This document shows, piece after piece, positions 8,363 through 17,477 of a stretch of DNA of 64,000 nt. The stretch's first letter is position 1; each line of letters opens with the position of its first letter. Position numbers and translations under genes: made by a program. Where the stretch lies: positions 3,100,001 to 3,164,000 of the forward strand of contig NZ_UWOE01000001.1 in NCBI RefSeq assembly GCF_900604355.1, read 5' to 3'. The stretch is from Luxibacter massiliensis. GTDB lineage: Bacteria; Bacillota; Clostridia; Lachnospirales; Lachnospiraceae. Under the pieces are notes generated by a model. The model ran no database searches and was not told the DNA's origin. It was given only the letters and a program-made list of their open reading frames with translations.

Positions 8363-8830
8363 ATGAATGATTTTTCAGCTTTTATTGAAATTATAGAGGA
8401 ATTTATCCAGCTTTTTGATGAATTGATTCCTGTGGAGCAGGAGAAACTGGATGCAGCTATAAAGAACCGTATTACTTTTGTAGAAGAATGCATGAATAAG
8501 GAACAGGCTGCCGTCCTCAAGCTTCGGGGGTTGGAACAGAAACGTGAGAATGCGCAGAAAGCGCTGGGAATGGAAGCATTTACATTCCGCCAGATTTTGG
8601 AGCAGGTTCCAGAAGATACTGCCAGGACACTGCGTCCTCTTTTTGACAGATTGTCTGAACAGGTGGCGGCGTTCCGTTCTATCAGCGGCAGCGCCAAGGA
8701 TATTATTGAAGTAAATCTTCATACGATACAGGCTTCTCTGGCGGCTGAAGAAGGTGCCAAAGGCACTTATTCACCGGCAGGGAGGAAGCAGGATGACGAT
8801 GGTAAGCATTTTACCAGCCGTTCAGTTTAA
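8363..8830 (+). CDS. flgN: Flagellar export chaperone FlgN
   Basis: 155 residues, almost wholly helical coiled coil (about 10-130), with a short basic tail. The pattern LFDELIPVEQEKLDAAIKN followed by paired helices is typical of FlgN, the chaperone that keeps hook-filament junction proteins FlgK and FlgL soluble for export. It starts two bases after flgM stops, with GGGAGG inside the flgM end as ribosome site. It is immediately followed by flgK. The similarity is to family shape; position makes the call firm. Confidence 0.85.
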   Translation: MNDFSAFIEIIEEFIQLFDELIPVEQEKLDAAIKNRITFVEECMNKEQAAVLKLRGLEQKRENAQKALGMEAFTFRQILEQVPEDTARTLRPLFDRLSEQVAAFRSISGSAKDIIEVNLHTIQASLAAEEGAKGTYSPAGRKQDDDGKHFTSRSV

Positions 8831-8851
8831 TAACTCAGGAGGGAGATCCAT

Positions 8852-10384
8852 ATGATACGTTCTACTTTCGCCGGGTTCACCACAGCACAGCTGGCAATGG
8901 CTGCAAGCCAGCGTGCGCTGGACGTTACCGGCCAGAATATTGCTAATATTAACACTACAGGTTACACAAGGCAGCGTCTTGATATTGCCAGCTTAAATAC
9001 CAAGGGGGCTAATTTCCATAACTCTGATAATAACATCCAAATAGGTTATGGCGTGGATATGACTGGTGTGTCACAGCTCCGTGACCCCTTTCTGGATATG
9101 CAGTACCGCTCCCAGATTGGCAAACTCGGAACTACAGATGCACACGCAGCAGGTTTAGAACAGCTGGCCCCTGTTTTTGATGAGACAACAACAGATGGTA
9201 TCCGTGCTGCACTGGAGAATATATCCAGTGCCCTCAACACGCTTAGCAATCAGGTTGGAAACAACGAATTTGACTCTATGGTACGTTCCAACATGCAGAT
9301 TCTTCTGAATCTTTTCCATGATAACGCGACGAAGCTTCAGGATATCCGGGATGATACGACAAATGGATTTAAGAATTCTGACGTCAAAGATGTGAATCAG
9401 CTGTTGGAGAATATTGCCAACCTCAATACAAGTATTAAGAACAGTCAGATTCTTGGTAATCCTGCCCTTGAGCTGCAGGACCAGCGCAATGATCTTTTGG
9501 ATCAATTGGGAAGTTATATTCCAATTTCAGTAAAATATACAGATAAAGAAATTATATCCGGCCAGTATGTGGAAATTTTGGACGTCACATTCACGGATGC
9601 CAACGGTACTAAGTATTCTCTTGTTTCCGACGGTAATTACGGCAATTTTGACACCGATATTTCCGGCCAGCCTGTGACACTGGCTATCAATGATGCCAAG
9701 GGACAGTACGGCGACATAACCAATACTGTCACTGACGGAACCCTGAAAGGCACACTGGACTTTCTGAATAAAGAAGGCGGTTTTGATAACTCGGATTTTA
9801 AAGGGTTAGGTTATTATGAGAATGTATTAGATGCATTTGTAAATCAGTTTGCCACTGTCTTTAACGAGCTGAACCATCCTGTGGACGCTAACGGACAGCC
9901 AACTGCAGACGCTAATCCTCTTTTTGTAACTAAGGACGGGTCCGCCACCTTCACGGCCTCCAATATTAAGATTGCAGACGATTGGATGAACGGGGCCTAT
10001 GGCCTTACGAATACAAAGGATCCAAGCCAGCCTTCCACTGCAAATGATAACATTCTGGCAATGATTACAGCATTGACAGCAGATCAAAGCTTCGAATTTG
10101 ATGGAGTGAACTTTTACAATGGTTCCTTTGGAGGATGTTTTGATAATATTGAAAATACCCTTGCTATAGATACAAAGTCTACAAGCACCCTGTTGGAAAA
10201 CCAAATTTCAGTCCTGAACCAGACAGCCAATTCCAGGGATTCTGTTTCTGGAGTGCAGCTTGATGAAGAGGGCATGAATTTGATGCATTACAACCAGTCT
10301 TATACGGCTGCCGCAAGACTTATGACTACTCTGGACGAAGCACTTGATACACTGATCAATAACACTGGCGTAGTCGGCCGATAA
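8852..10384 (+). CDS. flgK: Flagellar hook-associated protein 1, FlgK
   Basis: 510 residues. The N-terminus has the flagellar rod/hook motif (ALDVTGQNIANINTTGYTRQR). The C-terminus ends in the conserved VQLDEEGMNLMHYNQSYTAAARLM helix (short form: NLMHYNQSYTAAARLM). The middle (about 200-430) is a variable surface-exposed region. It forms the first hook-filament junction ring outside the cell. AGGAGGGAG precedes the ATG; flgL follows 14 bases downstream. Confidence 0.95.
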   Translation: MIRSTFAGFTTAQLAMAASQRALDVTGQNIANINTTGYTRQRLDIASLNTKGANFHNSDNNIQIGYGVDMTGVSQLRDPFLDMQYRSQIGKLGTTDAHAAGLEQLAPVFDETTTDGIRAALENISSALNTLSNQVGNNEFDSMVRSNMQILLNLFHDNATKLQDIRDDTTNGFKNSDVKDVNQLLENIANLNTSIKNSQILGNPALELQDQRNDLLDQLGSYIPISVKYTDKEIISGQYVEILDVTFTDANGTKYSLVSDGNYGNFDTDISGQPVTLAINDAKGQYGDITNTVTDGTLKGTLDFLNKEGGFDNSDFKGLGYYENVLDAFVNQFATVFNELNHPVDANGQPTADANPLFVTKDGSATFTASNIKIADDWMNGAYGLTNTKDPSQPSTANDNILAMITALTADQSFEFDGVNFYNGSFGGCFDNIENTLAIDTKSTSTLLENQISVLNQTANSRDSVSGVQLDEEGMNLMHYNQSYTAAARLMTTLDEALDTLINNTGVVGR

Positions 10385-10398
10385 TCAGGAGGTTTAAC

Positions 10399-11412
10399 AT
10401 GAGAATTACTACAAATGCTATATTAAGAAATTATAAATCTAATCTCAGCGCTTCTCTCTCGAATCTGGATGTGGCAAGGACAAGAGTCATGACAGGACGC
10501 CAGTTCAGTTCAGCCGCAGAGAATCCAGCAAATGCGCTGCGTGCGGCAACTCTGGAGAGGAAGTACATGAAGAATCAGGATTACCTGAATACAGTAAAGG
10601 ATGCACAGTCCTTCCAGGATTCTCAGGAAGATGCCGCCATGCAGATTAATGAGCTGGCCAAGACACTCAGTAAGCAATATGGGCTGGAAGCCCTAAATGG
10701 CACCAATGGTTCTCTTGACATCCGTGAAACATATGCAGACGCATGGCGGGGGGCGCAGGAGAGTATGCTGCTCAGCCTGAATGCTACTTATGAAGGGAAA
10801 TATATATTTGCAGGCGCCGACGGAATGGAACCGCCCTTTGCTTTAGAAACAGATGCCAACGGAAATCAAATACTTACATATAGAGGTTTAGATGTGAACG
10901 ATCCGGCAAACCAGGCAGCGCTCGATGAATTGTCCAAAGAGACTCTGTATCTGGATCTCGGTTTTGGCCTTTCCGTGGACGCCACCAATCAAGTGGATGC
11001 TGCCAGCGCCTTTAATACAAGCCTTCCGGGTATTAACCTGGTGGGATTCGGGCAGGACGCCAATGGGAATCCGAAGAATATGATCCTCCTGGCCGGCGAG
11101 ATCGCTAAGACCTTGGAAGAACCTGATTTTGACAGTGATAAATATAAAGAACTTTTGGACGGTTTTGACAGCGGAAGGAGTTCCGTCCTGGAGCAGGTTA
11201 CAATGCTCGGTACTAAGACACAGTTCCTGACCACAACAAAGGAGCGCCTTGAGACGGATGAAATCAGTCTCTCCACACAGTATGACAACGTAGTGAATGT
11301 GGATATGGCCGGCGCCATTACTGATTTTTCCTGGGCACAATATGCATACAACGCCGCTTTGAAAGTCGGGACAAATATTTTATCACCGTCGTTTATTGAT
11401 TTTATGAGCTAG
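10399..11412 (+). CDS. flgL: Flagellar hook-associated protein 3, FlgL
   Basis: 337 residues. The N-terminal flagellin-like helix includes LSNLDVARTRVMTGRQFSSA and ENPANALRAATLERKY. The C-terminal helix is AGAITDFSWAQYAYNAALKV. It forms the second junction layer between FlgK and the filament. A surface domain occupies about 130-250. AGGAGG lies before the ATG, and a DUF6470 gene follows in the same operon. Confidence 0.94.
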   Translation: MRITTNAILRNYKSNLSASLSNLDVARTRVMTGRQFSSAAENPANALRAATLERKYMKNQDYLNTVKDAQSFQDSQEDAAMQINELAKTLSKQYGLEALNGTNGSLDIRETYADAWRGAQESMLLSLNATYEGKYIFAGADGMEPPFALETDANGNQILTYRGLDVNDPANQAALDELSKETLYLDLGFGLSVDATNQVDAASAFNTSLPGINLVGFGQDANGNPKNMILLAGEIAKTLEEPDFDSDKYKELLDGFDSGRSSVLEQVTMLGTKTQFLTTTKERLETDEISLSTQYDNVVNVDMAGAITDFSWAQYAYNAALKVGTNILSPSFIDFMS

Positions 11413-11443
11413 TTAAAATATGTTATAAAGGGGGAATGTTTTA

Positions 11444-12049
11444 ATGGATCAGCTTATTAAGATTACTACGGTACCCATTCAATATGAATTAAAAGTAAAC
11501 AGCGCCCGTCTGGAGTACCAGAGTTCTAAGGCTGAACTTGAGATCCGCCGCAATGAAGGGGGTCTCAGTATTAAAAGCCGCCCGGTGAAATTAAACCTGG
11601 ACACTTTTGAGGCCAGGAATACAATATCACCTACACCTGCCAGGAGTGTGGAGCAGGCTGCCCAGAGGGGCAAAGACGCGGCTTACAGCGCCACAGCACA
11701 GATGGCCCAGGAGGGGCAGTTATTGTTGAAAGCTGATATCGGCGATGACCTTCTCGGAACTATTTTTAAGCAGAGGGCACAGCTTCCCACAGGAGAATTT
11801 AAATTAGGGTTTACTCCCTCCGCTCCTATGGAAATCGACTACCAGGCGCCTGACTTAACGATTAATTATGAGATGGATAAGTTAAACTTTGATCTGAAGG
11901 TAGCTAACGGAAACTTTGAATTTATTCCCGGAAATATTGAGATGACAATTACGCAGCATCCTGATATTTTAATTGAATATGTCGGAGGGCCCATCTATGT
12001 GCCGCCAAGTGCAGATCCTGATTATGAGCCATTGGATACTATGGCATAA
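11444..12049 (+). CDS. DUF6470 (YviE-like) flagellar-locus protein
   Basis: 201 residues, no signal peptide, no membrane segment. It is rich in beta-prone stretches, beginning with ITTVPIQYELKVNSARLEYQ, and contains an Ala/Gln helix (about 60-95). In Bacillus the equivalent gene (yviE) also lies between flgL and fliW. Its biochemical role is not established as far as I know. AAAGGGGG precedes the ATG. It is the last gene before an intrinsic terminator. Confidence 0.8.
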   Translation: MDQLIKITTVPIQYELKVNSARLEYQSSKAELEIRRNEGGLSIKSRPVKLNLDTFEARNTISPTPARSVEQAAQRGKDAAYSATAQMAQEGQLLLKADIGDDLLGTIFKQRAQLPTGEFKLGFTPSAPMEIDYQAPDLTINYEMDKLNFDLKVANGNFEFIPGNIEMTITQHPDILIEYVGGPIYVPPSADPDYEPLDTMA

Positions 12050-12063
12050 CCAAAACTCTCAGA

Positions 12064-12112
12064 GACTGCTGCAAAATGGACGTGTTCGTTTTGCTGCAGT
12101 CCCTTTTTTCAT
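12064..12112 (+). terminator. Terminator ending flgM-DUF6470 operon
   Basis: GACTGCTGCAAAA (12064-12076) pairs with TTTTGCTGCAGTC (12089-12101), followed by CCCTTTTTTC. It is a strong intrinsic terminator that cuts fliW-csrA off from the upstream operon. Confidence 0.88.
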
Positions 12113-12139
12113 TTAAATGTCTCTATTGGACGTGCCTTA

Positions 12140-12168
12140 TTGAACATTCGTAGTTCCATAAGTATACA
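12140..12168 (+). promoter_or_regulatory. Sigma-A promoter of fliW-csrA
   Basis: TTGAAC (12140-12145) and TATACA (12163-12168) with a 17-base spacer. It lies just after the terminator and 45 bases before the fliW start. Confidence 0.7.
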
Positions 12169-12212
12169 TTCATTACTATTTACAGCATTTCCTATACAGG
12201 AGGTATAACATA

Positions 12213-12662
12213 TTGAATATAAACGCAAAATATTTTGGTTCCGTTACATTTGATGAAAAGGAAATTATTTTTATAGAACACGGACTAATTGGCTTTGAAG
12301 GTTTTACGAAGTATCTCCCCATCTCCTTCCACGAGGACGATGACTCTATGATATCACTTCAAAGCCTGGAGGATGAGGATCTTTCTTTTATTCTTATGAA
12401 TCCCTTCAAAATATTCCCTGACTATAATCCGCTAATTTCTGAGAAGGATTTAAAAGAGTTAGGAGCAGAATCTCCTGATGATATTTCCTACTATGTAATC
12501 AGCGTTATCCGGGAACCAGCATCGGACTCTACTGTAAATTTGAAAGCTCCGCTGGCGGTCAACGCACTGAACAGGCGGGCCCGCCAGATCATCCTTGAGC
12601 AGTCCGAATACACATTCAGGCACACTCTGGGTCATGGGGCCAGCAACAGTAAGGAGGAATAG
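12213..12662 (+). CDS. fliW: Flagellar assembly factor FliW
   Basis: 149 residues, starting at TTG 12213 (AGGAGG nine bases upstream; no better ATG). Typical features are an early GLIGFEGFTKYLPI motif and acidic surface strands. FliW binds CsrA and also flagellin, so free flagellin releases CsrA to repress flagellin translation. csrA follows after three bases. The unusual start codon may lower its expression relative to CsrA. Confidence 0.93.
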   Translation: MNINAKYFGSVTFDEKEIIFIEHGLIGFEGFTKYLPISFHEDDDSMISLQSLEDEDLSFILMNPFKIFPDYNPLISEKDLKELGAESPDDISYYVISVIREPASDSTVNLKAPLAVNALNRRARQIILEQSEYTFRHTLGHGASNSKEE

Positions 12663-12665
12663 TAA

Positions 12666-12899
12666 ATGCTCATTCTGCAGCGAAAAAAGGGGCAATCCCT
12701 AACCATAAATGATAATATTACACTGACCGTCGTGGGAACTGGCACAGACTGGGTAAAACTGGCTATCGATGCACCAAAGGAGATTCCGATTCTCCGGTCT
12801 GAGCTAAAGGAAGCGGCTGCTGAAAATAAAAAAGCCTCACAGGCCGTCCCCATGCATTTACTGGACGAGATACTCAGGGAGGGACAGCAGCGGGAATAA
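12666..12899 (+). CDS. csrA: Translational regulator CsrA
   Basis: 77 residues. The CsrA fold begins MLILQRKKGQSLTI and continues VKLAIDAPKEIPILR; the basic R-containing strand that contacts GGA motifs is present, and the tail after residue 50 is helical. It binds flagellin mRNA near its ribosome site and blocks translation; FliW is its protein antagonist. GGAGG at 12652-12656 overlaps the end of fliW, so the two are translationally coupled. Confidence 0.95.
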   Translation: MLILQRKKGQSLTINDNITLTVVGTGTDWVKLAIDAPKEIPILRSELKEAAAENKKASQAVPMHLLDEILREGQQRE

Positions 12900-12907
12900 T
12901 TATATAT

Positions 12908-12936
12908 GGGGGATATCTTATTGGAAGATTTCCCCC
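12908..12936. terminator. Hairpin between convergent csrA and MocR-type gene
   Basis: GGGGGA-ATCTT pairs with AAGAT-TCCCCC around a five-base loop. It overlaps the last codons of the minus-strand gene. No long T tract is present on either strand, so termination strength is uncertain. Confidence 0.5.
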
Positions 12937-14312
12937 AGTACAGTAATAATTTCCTGCATAGCGCTCTCATCCATATTAGAATAATTCAACACTAATATAC
13001 TCTGATATTTGGCTGCATCCCCTATGCAGAACTCAGAGAGGCAGCAAAGGTTAATTCCTCTCTGCCTGGCTTTCATCTTAATCTCCTCATCGGAAATCTT
13101 AGTACAAATCTTTACAAGAAGATGGGTCCCACTTTCTATGCCGGATATTTCCTCTGTCGGAAGCGTCCCCGTCTTTTTTATCGCGGAGAATAACTTTTCA
13201 CCCTGGCTGTGATAGTATTTCCTCATTCGGTTTAAATGCCGGTCAAAATATCCATCTCCTATAAAACGTGCCAATGTAAACTGCTCCAGATTTGAGGACG
13301 TATTAGAAAAGAAGTTGGCCGAGCTGACATATGCGTGCAGCAACTTTTCGGGCAGGACCATGTAACTGATCCGAATGGCAGGACTCAATGTCTTGCTGAA
13401 TGTGTTCATGTAGATAACTCGGCGGCTGTGATCCATGCCGTACAGTGCAGAAATAGGCCTGCCCCTGTAGCGGAATTCCCAGTCGTAATCGTCCTCGATG
13501 ATAAAACGTTCCGGCGAATCTTCCAGCCATTTTAAAAGCTCCTGGCGTCTTCTGGCAGACATGACAGTTCCCAGCGGGTAATGGTGCTCCGGGGAGGTAT
13601 GGACCACCGTTGCGCCGCTGCCCTGCAGGCTGCTCATGCGTATACCGTCCCTGTCCATATCCGTCCATGTCCACTGTACCCCCAGTTCCTCATAAATATG
13701 TGGAATCTTACGGTACCCCGGATTCTCCACTGCATATACCGAAGAGACAGGCAGCAGCCTGATCAGCCTGGAATACAAATATTCTATCCCAGTACCTATG
13801 ACAATGCAGTCTGGTGACACAACCATCCCACGGTTATGATATAAATACTTAGCAATCTCTGCCCTAAGCTCCTGGCTCCCCAAAAAATCTCCTCTTCTCA
13901 TTAATTCCACATGATAATCAGCCAGTACCTGGCGCATCACCTTTGTCCAGGTAGAGAAGGGAAACTTTTCATATACAATCGTGTTGGCTGTAAAATCTGC
14001 CCTCCAATCCTCCTCTGTTTCCGGCGCAGGAAGATGGACTGGTATGTTCTGATATCTAATATTATGCGTAAAATCAGATACCACATAGTAACCGCTTCTC
14101 TCCCTGGATACCAGGTACCCTTCCATCATAAGCTGGTCATAGGCATTCATTACCGTCCTCACACTAATCCTGTTGGCCTCCGCCATTTCGCGTTTAGACG
14201 GCATTTTTGCGCCCTCCTCCAGCTTTCCGCTTAAAATATCGGCCCGCAGGCACTGATATAAATATTCATATTTAGAAGCTTTATTTCTCTTGTCAAAATC
14301 ATAAATCAGCAT
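12918..14312 (-). CDS. MocR/GabR-type regulator: GntR winged helix fused to PLP aminotransferase-like domain
   Basis: 464 residues from ATG 14312 (MLIYDFDKRNKASKYEYLY), with AAAGGA upstream; longer in-frame starts at 14339 or 14402 would run through the operator region. The N-terminal GntR winged helix (LYQCLRADILSGKL, MPSKREMAEANRISVRTVMNAY) is followed by a class I aminotransferase-like domain with IIEDDYDWEFRY and the PLP lysine motif YMNTFSKTLSPAIRISYMV. Such proteins sense PLP or amino-compound adducts and activate or repress a neighbouring gene. It is divergent from an aldehyde dehydrogenase gene, as GabR is from gabTD, so that gene is the likely target; no aminotransferase gene is adjacent. 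Confidence 0.9.
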   Translation of the reverse strand: MLIYDFDKRNKASKYEYLYQCLRADILSGKLEEGAKMPSKREMAEANRISVRTVMNAYDQLMMEGYLVSRERSGYYVVSDFTHNIRYQNIPVHLPAPETEEDWRADFTANTIVYEKFPFSTWTKVMRQVLADYHVELMRRGDFLGSQELRAEIAKYLYHNRGMVVSPDCIVIGTGIEYLYSRLIRLLPVSSVYAVENPGYRKIPHIYEELGVQWTWTDMDRDGIRMSSLQGSGATVVHTSPEHHYPLGTVMSARRRQELLKWLEDSPERFIIEDDYDWEFRYRGRPISALYGMDHSRRVIYMNTFSKTLSPAIRISYMVLPEKLLHAYVSSANFFSNTSSNLEQFTLARFIGDGYFDRHLNRMRKYYHSQGEKLFSAIKKTGTLPTEEISGIESGTHLLVKICTKISDEEIKMKARQRGINLCCLSEFCIGDAAKYQSILVLNYSNMDESAMQEIITVLGEIFQ

Positions 14313-14333
14313 TTTTCTGGTTCCTTTATTTTT

Positions 14334-14375
14334 ATCCATTTTGGATATTTTATTGGTATCAATTTTGATTATAAT
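14334..14375. promoter_or_regulatory. Probable MocR-type operator overlapping the aldehyde dehydrogenase promoter
   Basis: Two similar 13-base quasi-palindromes, ATCCATTTTGGAT (14334-14346) and ATCAATTTTGATT (14358-14370), start 24 bases apart. The second runs into a TATAAT (14370-14375) whose -35 region is poor. This arrangement fits a direct-repeat activator site. It is inferred from sequence symmetry alone. Confidence 0.5.
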
Positions 14376-14428
14376 GAAAACATAAACAAAAGTAAAGGGC
14401 ATTTAAATTTAATCAGGAGGTAGTTATT

Positions 14429-15925
14429 ATGGATCTTCAGGCAAAGAACAAATTAAAGGAAACTTACCAGCTTTTTATAGGAGGAAAGTGGGTACCGGCA
14501 TCTGACGGCGCCTTATATACAAGTGTCAATCCCGCTAACGGGGAATCCCTTGCACAGTGTGCAGAGGCAACTAAAGATGATGTGGATGGGGCGGTCAAAG
14601 CTGCCTGGGCAGCCTTCCCAGAATGGAAAACTGTGGAGAACAGCGCGAAGGCTGATATTTTAGATAAAATTGCAGACCGCATCGAGGAAAATAAAGAATG
14701 GCTGGCTCAGGTTGAGACAATGGATAACGGTAAGCCAATCCGCGAGACACTCACCATCGATATTCCCTACTCCGTACGTCACTTCCGCTACTACGCAAGC
14801 CTGATCCGTACAGACGAAGGCTCTGCATCTGTATTAAGCGGCAATATGATGAGCCTGGTTCTCAGGGAACCTATTGGCGTGGTAGGACAGATTGTCCCAT
14901 GGAACTTCCCATTTCTAATGGCAGCTTGGAAATTGGCTCCGGCCCTGGCAGCGGGGGACTGTATTGTATTTAAGCCTTCCTCCATGACATCTTTAAGTAT
15001 GTTGATATTCACAGAACTGATCCAGGATCTGCTGCCTGCAGGCGTACTGAACCTGGTTACAGGCTCTGGGAATAAATCCGGCCAATATCTTCTGGAGCAC
15101 CCGGATTTATGTAAGCTGGCATTCACAGGATCCACAGAGGTAGGAAGAAATATTGCGGTGGCTGCCGCTCAAAGGCTGATACCAGCCACCCTGGAGCTGG
15201 GCGGCAAGAGCGCCAATATTATTTTCAATGACTGTAACAGGGAAATGGCATTGGATGGTGTGCAGCTGGGCATTTTATTTAATCAGGGACAGGTATGCTG
15301 CGCAGGTTCCAGAGTTTTTGTGCAGGAAGAAATATACGACAGCTTTGTGGCAGAGTTAGTGGACTCTTTCCAGAAAATTAAAGTGGGCGATCCATTGGAT
15401 CCAGATACACAGATGGGATCTCAAGTCAGCAAAGGCCAGGCATCTAAAATTATTGCCTGCATCGAATCCGCCAAAGAAGAAGGGGCAGTTGTTGCATGTG
15501 GCGGCGGCTATTACACAGAAAACGGATGTGAAAAAGGGTGCTTTGTCCAACCCACGCTGCTTACCAATGTAACAAACAACATGCAGGTTGCACAGGAGGA
15601 AATCTTCGGGCCTGTGGCAGTTATTATCAAATTTAAGACAGAAGATGAAGTAATCGCCATGGCTAATGACTCCAAATATGGACTGGGCGGCGCTGTATGG
15701 ACACAGAACTTAAACCGTGCGCTCAGGGTATCTCGAAGCATCGAGACGGGGCGCGTATGGGTGAACACTTACAACCAGATTCCGGAAGGGGCGCCTTTTG
15801 GAGGTTACAAACAATCCGGTATTGGACGTGAGAATGATAAGTCCATCCTGGATGCTTACAGCCAGACAAAAAATATTATGATTAATATGAATGAAGCCCC
15901 CTCTGGTTTCTATCCCCAGAAATAA
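14429..15925 (+). CDS. NAD(P)-dependent aldehyde dehydrogenase
   Basis: 498 residues, standard length. The nucleotide-binding segment contains IVPWNFPFLMAAWKLAPALA and FTGSTEVGRNI. The catalytic Glu is in LELGGKSANI and the nucleophilic Cys in FNQGQVCCAGSRV. The C-terminus carries EEIFGPV and GGYKQSGIGRE. It oxidises an aldehyde to the carboxylic acid. The substrate cannot be read from sequence; it resembles the broad betaine/gamma-aminobutyraldehyde-type subgroup. The divergent MocR-type regulator suggests an amino-aldehyde. AGGAGG lies before the ATG, and a terminator follows. Confidence 0.92.
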   Translation: MDLQAKNKLKETYQLFIGGKWVPASDGALYTSVNPANGESLAQCAEATKDDVDGAVKAAWAAFPEWKTVENSAKADILDKIADRIEENKEWLAQVETMDNGKPIRETLTIDIPYSVRHFRYYASLIRTDEGSASVLSGNMMSLVLREPIGVVGQIVPWNFPFLMAAWKLAPALAAGDCIVFKPSSMTSLSMLIFTELIQDLLPAGVLNLVTGSGNKSGQYLLEHPDLCKLAFTGSTEVGRNIAVAAAQRLIPATLELGGKSANIIFNDCNREMALDGVQLGILFNQGQVCCAGSRVFVQEEIYDSFVAELVDSFQKIKVGDPLDPDTQMGSQVSKGQASKIIACIESAKEEGAVVACGGGYYTENGCEKGCFVQPTLLTNVTNNMQVAQEEIFGPVAVIIKFKTEDEVIAMANDSKYGLGGAVWTQNLNRALRVSRSIETGRVWVNTYNQIPEGAPFGGYKQSGIGRENDKSILDAYSQTKNIMINMNEAPSGFYPQK

Positions 15926-15975
15926 AACCTGCAATCTATCCGGCCCAACGAATATGTCTTACTTGTTGGTCCCTG

Positions 15976-16033
15976 AAAAGTATCTTTTCCTGATCCAGCA
16001 CTTGCCGCCTGGACAGGAAAGGATACTTTTTTC
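15976..16033 (+). terminator. Terminator after aldehyde dehydrogenase
   Basis: AAAAGTATCTTTTCCTG (15976-15992) pairs with CAGGAAAGGATACTTTT (16014-16030), followed by further T. A strong intrinsic terminator. Confidence 0.85.
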
Positions 16034-16095
16034 TGTCCCCATACTTTAAAGCGCTTTCCAGGCCGCACTTGTCAATCTATGCCGCTTGCCGGCAG

Positions 16096-17322
16096 TCATA
16101 CACACTCTATTATCTTTTTACATATATTCTCCCAGGAGATCCTTTCCAGGCCAGGCCGCCCGGTATCCTCCCTATCGGCACATGCCCGGACGCCGCGGGC
16201 AAGCCGCTGCTCGAACGCATCCAATCCATCCTCATAGGGTTCATCGGTATTTTTCATAGGCGGTAAATCAACATAAACAACCGGGGCATTTTCTGTATTT
16301 TCCTCGATCCACTCCCGCACTCCCGGCAGGTCTGTGACTACTACCCTGGCCCCACAGGCCAGCGCCTCTATTACAGTGAGGGGCAGTCCTTCAAAAAAAG
16401 ACGGAAGGATAAATATATCGCTCATGCCATAAACCTCTGCAAGTTTATCCTGAGAAAGTTTCCCCAAAAACTCTACCGGGTATGGGCTTGCCTGGGCAAG
16501 CCTTTTAATCTCCTCATACTCCCCTTTATTCCCATATCCCCCTGCAAGGCGCAGTATGACTCTATCCTTCTCGGCCCCCAGATAAGAAAGGCTCCTTATA
16601 AGGCTCATGACCCCCTTTTTCTCCGACAGCTTCCCCGCAAACACCAGCTTTAAGCGCGTATCCTGGATCCCGGCCTTCTCCTGCTTGTCCCTAGGAAAAA
16701 ATATATTGCTGTTATAGCCTGTGCCGATAATCTGAATGATTCCCTCCTCTGCTCTGCCGGATATGTCCCCCTCCTGCCAGTAGGTGCTTATAATTTCTTC
16801 CTTCTGCTTTTTATGCAGGGCAAAAATCCCATCCAGCCGCTGTACCTGCTTCCGTATATATTCACGCTCCATGGGATTCTTTTTCATCTGCCGCAGATCT
16901 GTATTATGACAAAAGCCATATACTTTGTGGCCTGGAAATAGTTCCCTTGTCAGAGCCGTCACCAAGTATAAATGATGGCACAAAATAAGATCCGGTGAAA
17001 ACTCTCGGACTGCCTCTTTTATCCGCTTCCCAAAGGCAGTCTTGAACTGCACAATCATCTCCTCCGTCATCTGCGCGTAAACTGTACTCTCATAAGGCAT
17101 CTCATCTGACATCCCTGCAATAGGGAAAGGGAGGGACTGTGTGTTAAAAAATACGGGGTAGAATGCCACATCCCCTGGGAAAGCAATATCATCATCTTCA
17201 TAAACTCCGGCAACGACCGCCTGTCCATGCCCCTGGACGGCAAATCCTTTTACAAGCTCACTTAAATATACACCGCTTCCGGTGCTGTCTGGTTTTTGTG
17301 CTGTTATACTTAATATTTTCAT
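16096..17322 (-). CDS. GT4-family glycosyltransferase
   Basis: 408 residues, two Rossmann-like domains. The N-terminal acceptor domain begins MKILSITAQKPDSTGSGVYLSELVKGF (short: DSTGSGVYL). The C-terminal donor domain has LVFAGKLSEKKGVMSLI and the retaining-transferase E-x7-E motif FEGLPLTVIEALACG. It transfers a sugar from a nucleotide sugar to an unknown acceptor. It resembles spore-coat-type glycosyltransferases (CotSA/YtcC group), but that role is a guess. It stands alone, with GAGGAGG upstream. The gene is divergent from the chrA pair. Confidence 0.85.
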   Translation of the reverse strand: MKILSITAQKPDSTGSGVYLSELVKGFAVQGHGQAVVAGVYEDDDIAFPGDVAFYPVFFNTQSLPFPIAGMSDEMPYESTVYAQMTEEMIVQFKTAFGKRIKEAVREFSPDLILCHHLYLVTALTRELFPGHKVYGFCHNTDLRQMKKNPMEREYIRKQVQRLDGIFALHKKQKEEIISTYWQEGDISGRAEEGIIQIIGTGYNSNIFFPRDKQEKAGIQDTRLKLVFAGKLSEKKGVMSLIRSLSYLGAEKDRVILRLAGGYGNKGEYEEIKRLAQASPYPVEFLGKLSQDKLAEVYGMSDIFILPSFFEGLPLTVIEALACGARVVVTDLPGVREWIEENTENAPVVYVDLPPMKNTDEPYEDGLDAFEQRLARGVRACADREDTGRPGLERISWENICKKIIECV

Positions 17323-17387
17323 TACCCTTGTTCCTCCTCTGTGAACGAATGTCCACTGCCATCAATGCCTTTTACAATTCTCGTCTT

Positions 17388-17415
17388 TTGTTTCCATTAT
17401 CTATGTCTATATAAT
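17388..17415 (+). promoter_or_regulatory. Candidate sigma-A promoter for chrA pair
   Basis: TTGTTT (17388-17393), 16 bases, TATAAT (17410-17415). The leader to the first ATG is about 55 bases. Confidence 0.5.
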
Positions 17416-17477
17416 AATACTACTTTCCTTATGTATCAACACAAGATATACTGTTATTGACAGGAGGGCTATTATTA

